Shown: in pieces, positions 11,716 to 23,171 of the stretch
Layout of the letters: each line of letters opens with the position of its first letter
Position numbering within the stretch: the stretch's first letter is position 1
Source of the DNA: Hexactinellida sp. DTS-2022
Taxonomy: Eukaryota > Porifera > Hexactinellida
NCBI GenBank assembly: GCA_028753945.1
Contig: JAPNXP010000008.1
Span: forward strand, 2,356,001-2,420,000
Direction: 5' to 3'
DNA length: 64,000 nt
Position numbers and translations under genes: made by a program
Notes under the pieces: model-generated
Database searches by the model: none
Told to the model about the DNA's origin: nothing
The model's input: only the letters and a program-made list of their open reading frames with translations

Positions 11716-12446
11716 CTTAAGTCTTTCGTTACAACTAATGAGAAACTATCATCAGCAAGCAAAACTATCTGTATAACTTTATAATCTTCGTAAAAGCCTC
11801 TCCTGTAAGTATTCGTCAAAAGAATTAATTTCTGTAATTAAACATCTGATAATGGATACCTGGAATAAAGTAAATTATATTTTTTAAGCTTCGAATTGTC
11901 GGACTTCACGACCTTGTTATTATACTTCTTACTTTCTTGCGGGAGAATACAATTATACACAGTTAATATAATTTTTTTTAATTTATCCTACCACCAGACT
12001 TTGCAATCACAACATTATCTCCGTTTATTAATAACCTCTTCTTCAATAAACTTCATACTTATTTGTATTAAAATTGTACGAGATTGACCAACAAATTTTT
12101 TTACTGAGTAATTCAGAGCTTTCAATTTTCATAAAAGTTTCGTAAACAATATTGACCCAATCGATAACTGCAATAGATGGATATTTAGGAGAACCCCTGT
12201 CTAATACTTCAATGAGAATAAATTGAGTAATAAATTATTACAATTAACACATGCGTTAGATATTTTAAGGTATTAAAACACAGCATTTCCAGCAACATAA
12301 GCAAGCTATTCAACCTGGGATGAATGCCCTGGGATGAGTGTTTCAAGAAATAATAAATATATGAATGTGAACTCGCCCCACAATCATTCCCCGAAATTTT
12401 TTAATATAATTCTCCAATGTTAAAGGCATGAAAATTCATCAGATTT
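11716..12446. other. No recognisable feature
   Basis: AT-rich spacer between P2 and P3. A short open frame at 11896-12087 shows no family resemblance. Confidence 0.5.
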
Positions 12447-13870
12447 TTATTTAGTTGAAAACAATTTCGGAATATTGTAAAGTTGGAGTCTTCTTTCACT
12501 TTCTAAATATTTACAGTATGTAATATGGTAGTGAGCTCGAGACATTTTTCTATATAATGTGTGTTCTAAGGGGTCGTTTTGAATCCTTGCTGAAAGTACA
12601 TATTTGAAATTACATTCACAATTAAGTCGATTAACTAGGAAAGGTAGTGCCATACAAGTTTCTTAAACGTTAGCTCTTAAAAGGAGACGTATTAAACGTT
12701 TGTGTTGTCAGTTTACCATATCTACATGGTAGAATTTTGCAACAATTCAACCACGCAACCACTTTTCGAATATAGCTCAATCGAGAATCGTTTTGACATA
12801 ATGGAGCTGAGTAGTCATTTTAATAACGGATATCTTTTCCAACCCAACTAACATTATATACATCCCAAATCTGACTAATTGATTTCAAAAATGCAACTGT
12901 TTGATTATTTTCTAAAATTTATTTCTCAATTTTGCAAGTTTGCAGCCTATTCTATATAAAATAATGAAATATCTTGAGTGCCAAGTTTACATTTTCCTTT
13001 CTAAATTGGATGGCCAACATGCCTTTGAAGATAATTTAGTTCCCCTCTTCAAAATATTGTACACGTCTGATTTGATTAAAGTTCGTATGTCATCAAAAGC
13101 AGCTATGCATACTTATGGATTGAGCGACTGGTGTTTACTATGATTAACGGTAATGTCTTTGATTTGAATAGACATACAGAGGCTATTAGATGGAGTCAAG
13201 TTGTTTGAATAGCCTTCAAAGCAATCTTCAAACAGTGGGAAACAATTATCTTGTCATGGTCTTGTAAATAAAGCCAATTATTACGAATTAATTTTATTAT
13301 ATGGACTATATCAAAAAGTAATATTAGATTTCTGGAAGGGTCACGTGGTTGTTTAACTTTAGGATGCAAAGTTTTTGAGTCATTTGATAATAATTTAGAC
13401 AAACTAACATTCAGGGGATAGTTATCAGTACACACCGCTTCAACAAACATGTTACAACTTTTAATATCAGAAATAGTATTTCTGACAATTGGGAAAAGGG
13501 CCTCTGCTGACGAAGAGCCAAGATGTATCAAACGGACAATGGTTTAATACTTTTTCGCTAAAGTGGATACGTACCATTATAGAAAAAAAGTGGTTGGGGG
13601 ATCTTCAGGGTTCTCAATGGATCCGATAATTCTACCCACTTTGTAGCTAGCACCACTACGGATGTGCACTTCATCCATTCGAATAATTACATGGCGATCT
13701 AGCTTTCTAAAAGTTGTGGCCTCTTTTCTTTGAGAAGGTTTATTTATTTATTTTCTAAGCCAATGGAATTTTTCATTCTCAAAATATTCCTCTCGTTTGG
13801 CAAAATTAAATAATCCGAAGAGACAATAAGCCGATAACCAGCAGGCGATATCTCATGAAGTTTGAATGCA
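12447..13870 (-). pseudogene. P-element transposase (copy P3), degenerate
   Basis: On the - strand from 13870: GYRLIVSSDYLILPNER; then VIIRMDEVHIRSGASYKVGR with IIGSIENP (the DEVH block before the catalytic core); then NMFVEAVCTDNYPLNVSLSK; FDIVHIIKLIRNNWLY at about 13.3 kb; and at 12653-12447 YVLSARIQNDPLEHTLY with YHITYCKYLESERRLQLYNI (the C-terminal DPLE block). The same blocks occur in P1 and P2. Stops and frameshifts separate the pieces, and the THAP domain is not seen. The family assignment is firm; the boundaries are approximate. Confidence 0.8.
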
Positions 13871-14142
13871 AAACTTTAGAAATAATATTATAGCGGCGAC
13901 CATTTTTAGTTATTAAATATCTCAGTTGGTCTATAAGGAAACGGAGTAGAATTTTCATTGATTAGGAGTCTTCAATTCCAAAACCACTTTCGATATTTTC
14001 ACTGAGTTATAATTGATTAATTGCAGAGCTGATATCACTAATTGAATGTTCTATATTAGTTTACTCTAAAATTAGGGTAAAGATTCTAAATAATAACAAT
14101 TAATGTCACTCATATGTGATTCAATTTGACGAAACTCATTTA

Positions 14143-15078
14143 TCACCCTTTAGTCTGGTCGTTGGAAGGTTGAACCTAGAAAAATTCATACAAAGAGTAT
14201 TTAGTATCATTAGAAGCGGAATTTTTCGTAGAATAACATATCCAAAATCCGTTAAGGGGAAAGTATTTTACACGGGTGGCATGTCGGCCATTTCATAGTA
14301 AATCGCCGACATTTTCGTAATAACTTTCTCAAATCAAATCTAATCAACTTATAATCACTATGTTTGTACTCAGCGTAAAATTTCCAGCAATTTTATATAT
14401 GACATGAGAACATTTGGAGGATTTTTTCCATAGCAACGCTGGAATGTATCAAAAATATGTCAGGAATGTGAGTACATTCCATTCTCAAATTGTGGGCCTA
14501 TCCAATCTAGTGACCCCTCGTTCAACTCCACTAGTATAATTAATAATTATACATATATCGACCCTCTAAAATGGGATTTGTCGAGATTATTCGAGATAAA
14601 CCTAAACTTGAAGATTTTCAGATAGATCTCGTCAAATCCCATTTTAGAGGGTCGATATGTGTATAATTTACTGGTGGAGTTGAATGAGGGGTCTCTAGAT
14701 TGGATAGGCCCACAATTTGAGAATGGAATGTTCTCACATTCCTGACATATTTTTGATACATTCCAGCGTTGCTATGGAAAAAATCCTCCAAATGTTCTCA
14801 TGTGATATATCAAATTGCTGGAAATTTTACGCTGAGTTCAAATATGGTGATTATAAGTTGATTAGATTTGATTTGAGAAAGTTAGTTACGAAAATGTCGG
14901 CGATTTACTATGAAATGGCCGACACTGCCACCCGTGTAAAAATTTTCCCCATGCGGATTTTAGCGGATTTTGGATATATTATTCTACGAAAAATTCCGCT
15001 TCTAATGAAACTAAATACGCTTTGTATGAATTTTTCCTAAGTATGACCCATTTGGGATTTCAACGACCAGATTAATAG
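14143..15078. mobile_element. Large foldback element (family FB-B), full copy
   Basis: Two arms of about 450 bp are imperfect reverse complements around a small centre near 14610. Outer blocks are TAGTCTGGTCGTTG at the left and CAACGACCAGA at the right; inner blocks are GACCCTCTAAAATGGGATTT and its complement. Open frames at 14116-14298 and 14717-15040 only read along the arms. A half copy is at 62580-62990. No transposase and no clear target duplication were found. Confidence 0.8.
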
Positions 15079-15383
15079 GCGTATCACGACGACCGGCCAT
15101 GGCCGGACCAGTTTTCATTTATTAAACTATATCATATAGGACGGCCCGCTTTTGGCCTGACCACTTTAACTGTTTATTCGGAGATTTTTCAGAGCCGTGC
15201 GACGCCCGTGATCTGTATGTTGCTGGAGATATACATATCAGTTCTCCAAATAACAATCTTATCCAATTCATCAGGATATTCCTATTGTAATTGATCACTT
15301 ACTTCGGAATTAGCCTTCTTTGTTGGCCTAGCTTACGTCAAAGATTGTTTCTTACCAGAGATGCAGTGTTCCGGAATTTCTTG

Positions 15384-15632
15384 GACCGGACCGGACCGGA
15401 CCGTCATGATTTATTTCTGGACGGTCCAGACCGTATGATCAATATATTGGATCGATCTGGACCTGTCCAGGCCGATAAGCATTCCATACCGATGAACCGG
15501 TCCAGATCGATGAACGGTCCAGATGCATGTCTGGTCCAGACCGTTATATTGTTAATTTGGACCGGTCCAGACCGCACTTGAAAATAACGGACCGGACCGA
15601 CCTGAGACATGTCGCCCGGTCCAGACCGTTGC
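15384..15632. repeat. GGACCGG/GGTCCAGACC-rich repeat block
   Basis: It starts with four tandem GGACC units. GGTCCAGACCG motifs then recur in both orientations through about 250 bp, so both strands contain artificial open frames. It is probably the body of a hAT-like MITE, but I could not identify matching ends. Confidence 0.6.
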
Positions 15633-15800
15633 CCTCTGTTTCTCACAATATTTCACTATGCCTTTTAAATCGGTAGGAGGTCCAACTGGCAGCTTTCCAC
15701 CTTTTACACAGTCGCCCTAACATATTCAAAATGTGATCTTCGTGGAAAGATTACACTTCGTTATTTGAGACCTCCTGGGTTATTTGACATTTGCCCCAAT

Positions 15801-16011
15801 CAGGGTTCCATCTATACCCCCCTCAGGGGGGGTTAGCCCCCCCTGAAATTATTTTTTAAGAAAAAATACCCCCCTGAGATTTTTTCTGACCCCCCTCTCA
15901 GGGGGGGGGGTTTAATTAACTATAACGAAATGTAAATTACCCCCCCCCCCTGACTTCAATTGGACTTCGTTAACCCCCCCCCCCTGAGGTGAAAGTCTAG
16001 ATCCATCACTG
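15801..16011. mobile_element. hAT-type MITE made largely of C/G homopolymer runs
   Basis: The ends are CAGGGTTCCATCTATAC and GTCTAGATCCATCACTG (imperfect inverted repeats), each followed inwards by CCTCAGGGGG-type runs. An exact 8-bp target duplication GCCCCAAT lies at 15793-15800 and 16012-16019. The length is 211 bp. Confidence 0.9.
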
Positions 16012-16833
16012 GCCCCAATTCACCTATTCTGTTCTTTGTAATCTGAAGGAAAACGGAGTATAAGCCTCACCTATATAATTGCCCCGACAATTATACCCTG
16101 CACATTTCTTTTGCTTATTTCGAATCGTGACAGTCTCTAAGACACTTCAAGTTGCGTGAATAGTATACAATTGCTAAACATATTACTATTATGTATACAG
16201 ACCTGAACTATTACTAATTATGGGCGGCGCGACGGGGTGGCGCCCTTTCGCCCCCTCTCAAAGGGGCTGTGTTGGCGCCGCCCCTGTTAATATTCAAAGG
16301 TGGTTCAACAAATCCCAATAGATCAGTATTAGTCAAAAATCCATAACTAACTTTATTTCCTAATCACACATCCATGTTAAATATCATTGTGGTTCTTTTA
16401 TAATCTTTACATTATGACATATAACTATCAATAAATTTAACCAAATAAATTCATATAATTTGTACACTTTTCGATTTACTCGCGGATCTAGAAGTGGGCA
16501 AGCGCCCACCCTAAGCCCCTCTTCCTGGCTTCTCACAAGTACTTGTAAATAGTAGGTTCGTTTTTGCTAAGTCAATGTGATGTGTACAACTAACAGAATC
16601 ACGACCACAATTGGAAATTCTAAGTATATGTAAAATTATGACCTCTCTAACTCGTTACACCATATCTGGAGTTGTAAATTATGTAGGTAAAACTATGATA
16701 CTATGAGTTATTAAACTAATTGGTGATAGTCATTATGCCACTTTATTCTTGCATATTACTTCCTTTTCGACAATAATGCATTTATTTATCTAACTCTAAC
16801 TGAAGCCGATAATTTTATATAATTACCATACTA
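16012..16833. other. No gene; one short GGCGGCGC repeat
   Basis: No coding signal. At 16222-16290 a short block starting GGGCGGCGCG and ending GGCGCCGCCCCTG resembles a tiny hAT-type MITE, without a clean target duplication. Confidence 0.5.
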
Positions 16834-17008
16834 CAGTGGAACCTCGATTATCCCCACTTTCATTATCCGGACTCTTAGATTATCTGGACATGGGTCCAAA
16901 TCCCAATCCTATACTATTATATATAAAATTACCTCGATTATCCGGACTTTAGCTTATACTGACATATTAGTTCGGTCCCAATGGGTCCGGATAATCGAGG
17001 TTGCACTG
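16834..17008. mobile_element. Pogo-like MITE with TA target duplication
   Basis: The ends are CAGTGGAACCTCGATTATCC and GGATAATCGAGGTTGCACTG. TA lies at 16832-16833 and 17009-17010. The length is 175 bp. A fragment of the same end occurs near 27870-27918. Confidence 0.9.
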
Positions 17009-17135
17009 TATATGGTAAAGGTGTGAAACCCGCAAACTCACATTCCACAAACATTTTAGATGATGCAATATGACCAATGGACTCCCAAAATATGACTTAC
17101 TATACTATAATAATGCATTTCCTGTGCCTAGCATT

Positions 17136-17792
17136 CACAGTGGTTTATTGACAGGAAGTAGTGCAAAATTTCAATGTTCTCAAATCACACTAAACCATTT
17201 TTATCGTTTTAAGCATAAGCTAAACAGTAGGAAAATTAAATTTCAGCTAAATATTCGAAAGTTTAGGAGATATAATGCAACAAATCATCACACAACAGAA
17301 TCATTGTATTTTTAGAATTTTGTGGTTTCATAATCTTGCTTTAGACCATGCTCATATTCTCGGTCGGCTTCTTTCACTATGACCTAAGACTTTCAATACA
17401 TATAATTGTACCTTAGATAATCCTAAAACAGTTGAATTTCAAATATATATCACGTCAACTCTTAGTGTAGTGGATCATTTCAAAATATGTTCCAACTAAA
17501 AGTCCGGACATAAATATACCTTTTTAGGATTTGCCTAATTTTGTGGTGGTGCGAAGTGGTGTGTACCCAGACAAGTTTCTATCTTATAATGACCTAATAA
17601 ACTTCTGTTTTAACAACTTTCTAACCCCGCGCAAACCAAAATCTACTTGTCTATATACGGGGACTTTGAAAATTCATATACGAAGATTTTAATTTTAATT
17701 ATCAAAATTTCATCAATTTGTAAACTAAAATGAATAATTTAGAAGCGTGGGATTACTTTTCAAGCAAGGAATTTATACTGGTTGCTGTAATG
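17136..17792 (-). repeat. Interspersed repeat, copy B (without MITE)
   Basis: This is the reverse complement of copy A at 1247-2150, lacking the mariner-type MITE, and so shows the empty target site. The open frame at 17070-17315 is incidental. Confidence 0.65.
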
Positions 17793-18780
17793 CATTAGAA
17801 GATGTAAGGGTGATCAAATGCTATTTTATCGTAGTGGGAGCCTAGGCGGTTATCATTTGGGGCCAAAATCTTAAGAAATTTCGAGACTATCACATTTTAT
17901 TACAATTTATTCATAATATCACGTAATCGGTTGATTATCGTATTAACACTTGCATTTGATAGAGATGTTTTCTCCGGCCTGTGTAAAACATTATATTGCT
18001 TCTTTGGCGGGCTAATTGGGGTGCAACTATTCGAGTATATATGGTATCTAAACTAATCTAAATACAGTGTAAAATTGAGAAACTTTGTTATCAAAATTAT
18101 TTAGATTCCTTCAAATGTAAAAAATGTATACTCGCGAACTGTAGCTGCCTTGACGAATCCATTAACCACCTTATGGAATTTGGATTGTCGTATCGGAGGT
18201 CTGGGTCGAGCCTTGATAACAACAATAATTCTAATTATTAATTATGAAAACTATGAAGGGAAGGAGCCTTAGTCCCCACCAGGTCCCTCCCTAAACTCCG
18301 GGCCGTTGGGCCAGGGTCACACCTTCCCCCCTGAAAAAGAGAGATGTTTAACTTATTCCACAAACTGGACTGACTGAATCTCTAGCAGGTTCTGTCAATC
18401 AATTTTCCTACTCATCTTTAACCATATAGCTATGACCTTTATATGAACTAGAGCCAATATTATTTATACGATATCATAGAATTGTTGTGGATAGCATTCT
18501 CCATGATTAGTACTCATCGCTTGAAGCAAGGGTATTCATTTGCTTTGTCCCAATTTTGGACTATGCCCCTTAACTGGAGATTGTGATTGTATTCGCGGAG
18601 CCTTAGCTCATATTATTTTGGTACATAGGCAATATACGAACATTAAAATATCAAATGCTCCTTCAATTTGGAAGCAGTCCTTTGGACTGCTATAATATTA
18701 CATAGTGGGCAACAAGAGCATTTTAGGAGAAATAGGCATTTTGGTTGCAGATAGACGCAAATGTGTAATATTGATTTATA
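17793..18780. other. No recognisable gene; GC-rich patch
   Basis: AT-rich, with an isolated GC-rich block at about 18252-18338 whose origin I cannot identify. Confidence 0.45.
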
Positions 18781-19247
18781 GGTTATTGCATAGCCTACTA
18801 AACATAAGGCCATTTCACTGAGCCAAATGCGCCTGGACCAGGGATAAGATAAAGGCGATTTTCTTATATACCCATAATGTAAATATATATATTTTTATTA
18901 AAACTAACTACAAATGCTTATCTGGTTTAGAAAGCTATTCTAATTACAAATTTTCTTTAATTCAATCATACTTTGCCTTTATAATGCTAGCTCCTTGTTT
19001 ATTTATATCCTGGACTTATGCCCAACTCTTGTTCTGCTCCCAGATGTGGATACTATAGTGACCATAGTGGTGTTGCAGTATTTCACATTCCTTCTGGGCC
19101 GCAAGACATCGTCCATAAGTGGAAACGTTTTCTGCATAGAGATGGTGAGTATGCTTACTAGTTGGACATGCTTAATTAATTCCTTACCAGTTTTCCTTTT
19201 TAAGCTTAACGGTACTTACATACTTTAATTAATAAATAACTTATATG

Positions 19248-19346
19248 TAGACCGTCTATTTCTAGACCAGGTTTTCTTACATATACATTAGTAATACCCA
19301 TAGACGGCAGGGCTTTTGGTCTACAGAATTTATAGACGGTCGACAA
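19248..19346. repeat. Inverted repeat in intron 1 of P4 transposase
   Basis: GTAGACCGTCTATTTCTAGA at the left and TATAGACGGTCGAC at the right are near complements. The block may be a small MITE that inserted in the THAP intron. Confidence 0.55.
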
Positions 19347-19404
19347 TTTTTTGGCTTATTTGTATGTGCTTTTATAGATCGCCTACATATAAGGATGCTC
19401 TTTA

Positions 19405-19585
19405 ATTCATAGATGCATTATACGATTATACGTTATACGTTCGGGGAGCGTATAATGGACCATATATACGTTAAAATCCTATACGTTGTATAATGATTAT
19501 ACGTTACGTATGATGGAATTATACGTTCACCTATCGTATAATGGTACCATATATACGTTATACGTTACGTATAATGCAACTATGC
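19405..19585. repeat. TATACGTT-rich repeat block
   Basis: About ten copies of TATACGTT, ACGTATAATG and related octamers occur in both orientations within 180 bp, close to the acceptor of exon 2 of the P4 transposase. Being its own partial complement, it could form strong local hairpins. Confidence 0.6.
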
Positions 19586-21193
19586 TTTAATTAATCATAC
19601 GTAATTATGTAATTATATGCTAGATCTTCACACACTGAAAAACATTTCCGTTTGTGCTAAACACTTTGATCCTGATGATATCATTGACACACAAACTTAT
19701 CTTGACATTGATGGCCAAACGAAGATACGACCAATAAAAGCTAAATTGAAGAAAGGCGCAGTACCTAAATACCTTCCTGGTGGCCCTGATCGTCTTAATC
19801 ACAATATCAAGTATCAGCGACTTGATAGAGACAAAAGGAGCATGATTTACAGATCCAAGTATGTCAAGTTGTGCTAAATGTAAAAGATTTGTATTTTAAC
19901 ATGTATGTTATTGTATATAGGCAATGAAACAGTGTTGACTTGTACGAAGAAGAACAGAGAAAATTCACTATCTCTAAATCATCTGACATTAAGATCTCCA
20001 AGGATTATTTTGGCACCTTGATACCACATTTATATTGTCAATAAGACATCAAATATTGTCATTTCAGTCCAAAACATTATTACTATTGACAAGTTTCTTC
20101 AAGTTAAAGTGTTATAATTGTGGAACCCTTGCGAATCTCTCAATCAGCTGGATGTTTGAAAACTGATAGATATGGACATTGATTGATTAATCAACACTCT
20201 TGGAAGGGAGTTCGTCTCAAGGAACGAGATTACAGATCTATGTAAAAAAACTACAATGTATTGGTTCGTCAAGTCCTGGAAAATGAGAGGGCACTTAAAC
20301 AGTATAATATTCTCAAGTTGTATAATAGGAAAGATTATGTCCATGAAGATAGAGATTCGTTTATGGAATTTATCAGCAGCTTCGAAACCCATGAAGATTA
20401 TCTTTATATCGCAGCCATCCGGAGAATTGTGATTTCACACAATGTCTGTGGCCACTCTTTTGAATTTTTTTCCTGAATTCATACACAAGACAAACCTCTA
20501 ACTTTTATCGAAGGATATGCTGCCTCTCTTATTAAGGAAATTGTCTAAAATCTCAGATTTGTACCCCGATCGTTGTTCAGTACTCACTGAAAATATACGG
20601 AATTGAATGGAAATTGAAGACCCGAATTTTAACTTTTGCCCTTTGATTGGCCTTTTTGATCGTGGCTGCTTAAAATGGCCCTTCCAATTACGTGCTAAAT
20701 GTGGTGTTTACACCTTGGAAAGTGTTTACAATTATGTTTTCAATCGGATTCAAGCAACTCCCTCTCCTAAAACTCGATAGTGAAAAGTGCGAAGACTTCG
20801 TTGATGAGTGTGTAGATTGCTTAGTACAGAAGGAAAATCAACTTATTACTTTAAATTTTAACAACAGTAGCCAATTGTTACTTAACAGCAACAAGGCAAA
20901 GAACCATATTGTATTATTGTTCCTACTACCTGCCCCAAAGAAAATCATGGGAGATTCCTCTAAATATTTGATTAGTTTTCATAATTATACTATCTAGTTT
21001 GCATGTAATAATAATATTGAGCTTGAATTTATGTTGGGAGACAACTATGACCCATATATACTACTTTGATATGTGTAGTTGATATAATGAGTCTAGTATT
21101 AATCTGGTAATTGGTGACAGTTAGAAAAATAAACCCGCCTTTATCTTATCCCTGGTCCAAAGCAGTGAAATGGCCTTTATATAGTAGGCTATG

Positions 21194-21370
21194 GTTATTG
21201 ATAGCTACAAACCGAATGGCATCATCAAAAATCATGTATGTATTCTCAAACGGTAGTTTTTGTCACTCAATGGTAATTCGATGATTAATTATATTTTGCT
21301 TTTATAACAATCCTAAATTATCCACCTTTGATTATTGACCATAAATCTTAAAATGGGGAAAAATAATCAA
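21194..21370. repeat. Direct repeat of 24120-24300
   Basis: Starting at GTTATTGATAGCTACAAACC, this resembles GTTATCTGTAGCTGCAAACT at 24127 and stays similar for about 170 bp (ATGGCA, ATCAAAAAT, GTATTCTC/GTAGTCTC, then AATTATATTT). It is an unnamed, diverged repeat just outside P4. Confidence 0.5.
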
Positions 21371-22157
21371 AATATCAGTTTTATTCAGGATAACATGATA
21401 CTTGCATTGATTTTAAAGTGGGTAGATGGATGCTGAGTTAAACCTTCACATATGCAAATTCTCTGAATATCCCAGCTCGTGCTTGGTAGTATAGTTGTCC
21501 TAAATTTTTTCCGAACCTATTTTTCTTCCGAATCTAATACAAAATTAAAAACATGAATGAATTCCTCAGATGGACGTTTGATTGATGTATCAAAGTCTAA
21601 CTTTCTAATCTTAGTCAGTATTCCTAATATTGAAAGCGGTTTTGTATACGGATACCTTAGATCGGACGGAAGGTTTTCAGTCACGTTCAGTCACTTAGCA
21701 ACCAAGTGCTTTTGATAGAGAATTTTATCTAGTATAATCTAAAATGAATTAAATTTATACCCAAACAGGACAAAGAATTCCGAAGAGTAAGTATGGCAAA
21801 TATATATACAAGTATTTAAAATTTATTTATCGCTGAATTGATAAGTGTATGCTCTCTTCAAACTGTACTAATTTATGTTAAGTTAACTTTTAATACATAT
21901 TTCAGTCTTAATCTCCCATAAAAATTGATCTCACTAAGTTTATGAAGTGTGCTGCTTTTATATAGTTATACATATATACAGTACATAATGGATATACACT
22001 AACCCGCCTATAGTTATAGAACAACATTAATTTGTTCTTCATGAAATCAAGGTTCTAGATGCCTAATAACATTTGTAGATGTTTCAATATAGATGTTGGC
22101 TAGAATAAAATAACAATATTTTGAATTTACATATTTATCGAAGTGTTAAACTAATTA
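21371..22157. other. No recognisable feature
   Basis: AT-rich sequence with no convincing frame, repeat or RNA gene. Confidence 0.5.
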
Positions 22158-22341
22158 CAGTAAAACCTCCCAAAGCGGCACCTCCGAGTAGCGGCAACCT
22201 CCGAGAAGCGGCACAAAATCATTCTCCCGATGGGTGCCGCTTTGGGAGTTTTACCTTACGAGCAACCTCCCAAAGCGGCAACCTCCGAGAAGCGGCACAA
22301 AATCATTCTCCCGATGGGTGCCGCTTTGTTAGGTTTACCTG
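22158..22341. mobile_element. Dimeric mariner/pogo-type MITE with TA duplication
   Basis: The ends are CAGTAAAACCTCCCAAAGCG and a right end whose complement is CAGGTAAACCTAACAAAGCG. TA lies at 22156-22157 and 22342-22343. Inside, the unit CCTCCCAAAGCGGC to GGTGCCGCTTTGG occurs twice, joined by TTACGAGCAA. The same two-unit form recurs at 32017-32200, so it spreads as a dimer. Open frames here are artefacts of the repeat. Confidence 0.88.
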
Positions 22342-22438
22342 TAACTATATATGAGCTAATAAATTATGTAATTTCTGATCATTGTGAGGCAATTAGAATG
22401 CACGAATTCTGATTTCAGATTTGAATATTGCACACTGG

Positions 22439-22713
22439 CAGTGCTCGACAAATTGGGTTGTTTGGTGGCGTTAGCCACCAAAAGTCTTATATGGCTTGGC
22501 TAATCGACCCGAAATTCTGTATTATTTGACTTTGTGTATATTATATATTTATTAGCATCATTTATTATTAATATTAAGGTTGTTTTACGGCATCAGAACT
22601 TTGTTAAGTCATCAGTGGTTTAGTAAACCGGCCGTTGTTTATGCTTTAGCCAGCAAAAAAGTGAGGTGGTGGCTTAATTAGTCACCATCAAAATTTCATT
22701 TTGTCGATCACTG
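22439..22713. mobile_element. hAT-like MITE
   Basis: The ends CAGTGCTCGACAAATTG and ATTTTGTCGATCACTG are inverted repeats, with GCCACCA motifs inside. Flanking octamers agree only partly, so the exact ends are uncertain. Confidence 0.6.
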
Positions 22714-23022
22714 TTACACAGTCGAATTACTCTTACTCGTAATTTATCCATTGAAGAATAGTTAATTATCAATAAATATGTAGTGACTTATCTTTAATAA
22801 TGTTACCACACTAATTTTTATATAGATATTAGGATTTCAATTGAATGTCCAAATCGGAGGTCACGATGAGCATGTTTCTAGAGAATCTCGGGCCATATAA
22901 TTTTGCCTCTCGGGCCGGGAGTAGCCCACCCCTGCTCTAGGTGCACAATTTCTAATAATACGATTATTTTTCTTTGAGATCCTGCCACAATTACTTTTGT
23001 GGCACATGGCATGATTCGTCCC

Positions 23023-23095
23023 CAGTTGAGCGAATCTTAATTGAGCGAAACTCATATGAGCGAACCCGTTTGAGCGAAACAGTATTGGGCGAAAT
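23023..23095. repeat. GAGCGAA array
   Basis: The heptamer GAGCGAA occurs four times, plus one GGGCGAA, at roughly 15-16 bp spacing, with different bases between. The flanks are non-coding, with the MULE fragment starting about 80 bp downstream. Confidence 0.7.
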
Positions 23096-23171
23096 TGTGA
23101 AACGTCAATGTGAACCAACAACAATCAATTTAATGATGAATGGTTTAATTAAAAGTGATTAACGTAGATAC

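Larger units (their letters stand above)
19018..20997 (+). pseudogene. THAP-domain P transposase gene, core deleted (copy P4)
   Basis: Exon 1, 19018-19144, starts at an ATG giving MPNSCSAPRCGYYSDHSGVA (C-x4-C of the THAP finger), then KWKRFLHRDG, and ends at a GTGAGT donor. Exon 2, 19624-19858, follows a CTAG acceptor and joins in phase (GAT codon split 1+2): DLHTLKNISVCAKHFDPDD supplies the C-x2-H and GAVPKYLPGG the AVPxxF-type motif; a GTATGT donor follows. Exon 3 probably starts at about 19936 (VDLYEEEQRKFTISKSSD) and soon hits a stop near 20042. The catalytic part is missing. From about 20260 the C-terminal part resumes as VRQVLENERALKQYNILKLY, then FDRGCLKWPFQLRAK (about 20.66 kb) and CEDFVDECVDCLVQKENQ (to 20997). 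The splice phases imply it once worked; this copy cannot encode an active transposase. Confidence 0.8.
18789..21192 (+). mobile_element. P-element-like transposon, internally deleted (copy P4)
   Basis: The ends are (C)ATAGCCTACTA at the left and TAGTAGGCTAT at the right. Further subterminal matches are GGCCATTTCACTG and GGACCAGGGATAAGATAAAG against CTTTATCTTATCCCTGGTCC. An exact 8-bp duplication GGTTATTG (18781-18788 and 21193-21200) flanks the element; P elements characteristically make 8-bp duplications. The body holds a THAP start exon and the C-terminal transposase part but not the catalytic core, so it is an internally deleted, non-autonomous copy of about 2.4 kb. Confidence 0.82.

Noticed and set aside
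14717..15040. 107-codon open frame
   Set aside because: It reads along one arm of foldback FB-B, and the complementary arm gives a similar artefact.
15404..15646. Open frames on both strands in the GGACC-rich block
   Set aside because: They are produced by the repeat itself, which lacks stops in several frames.
23020..23100. GAGCGAA array considered as a CRISPR-like array
   Set aside because: Units are 7 bp with short variable spacers in a eukaryotic sequence, and no cas-like genes are present.
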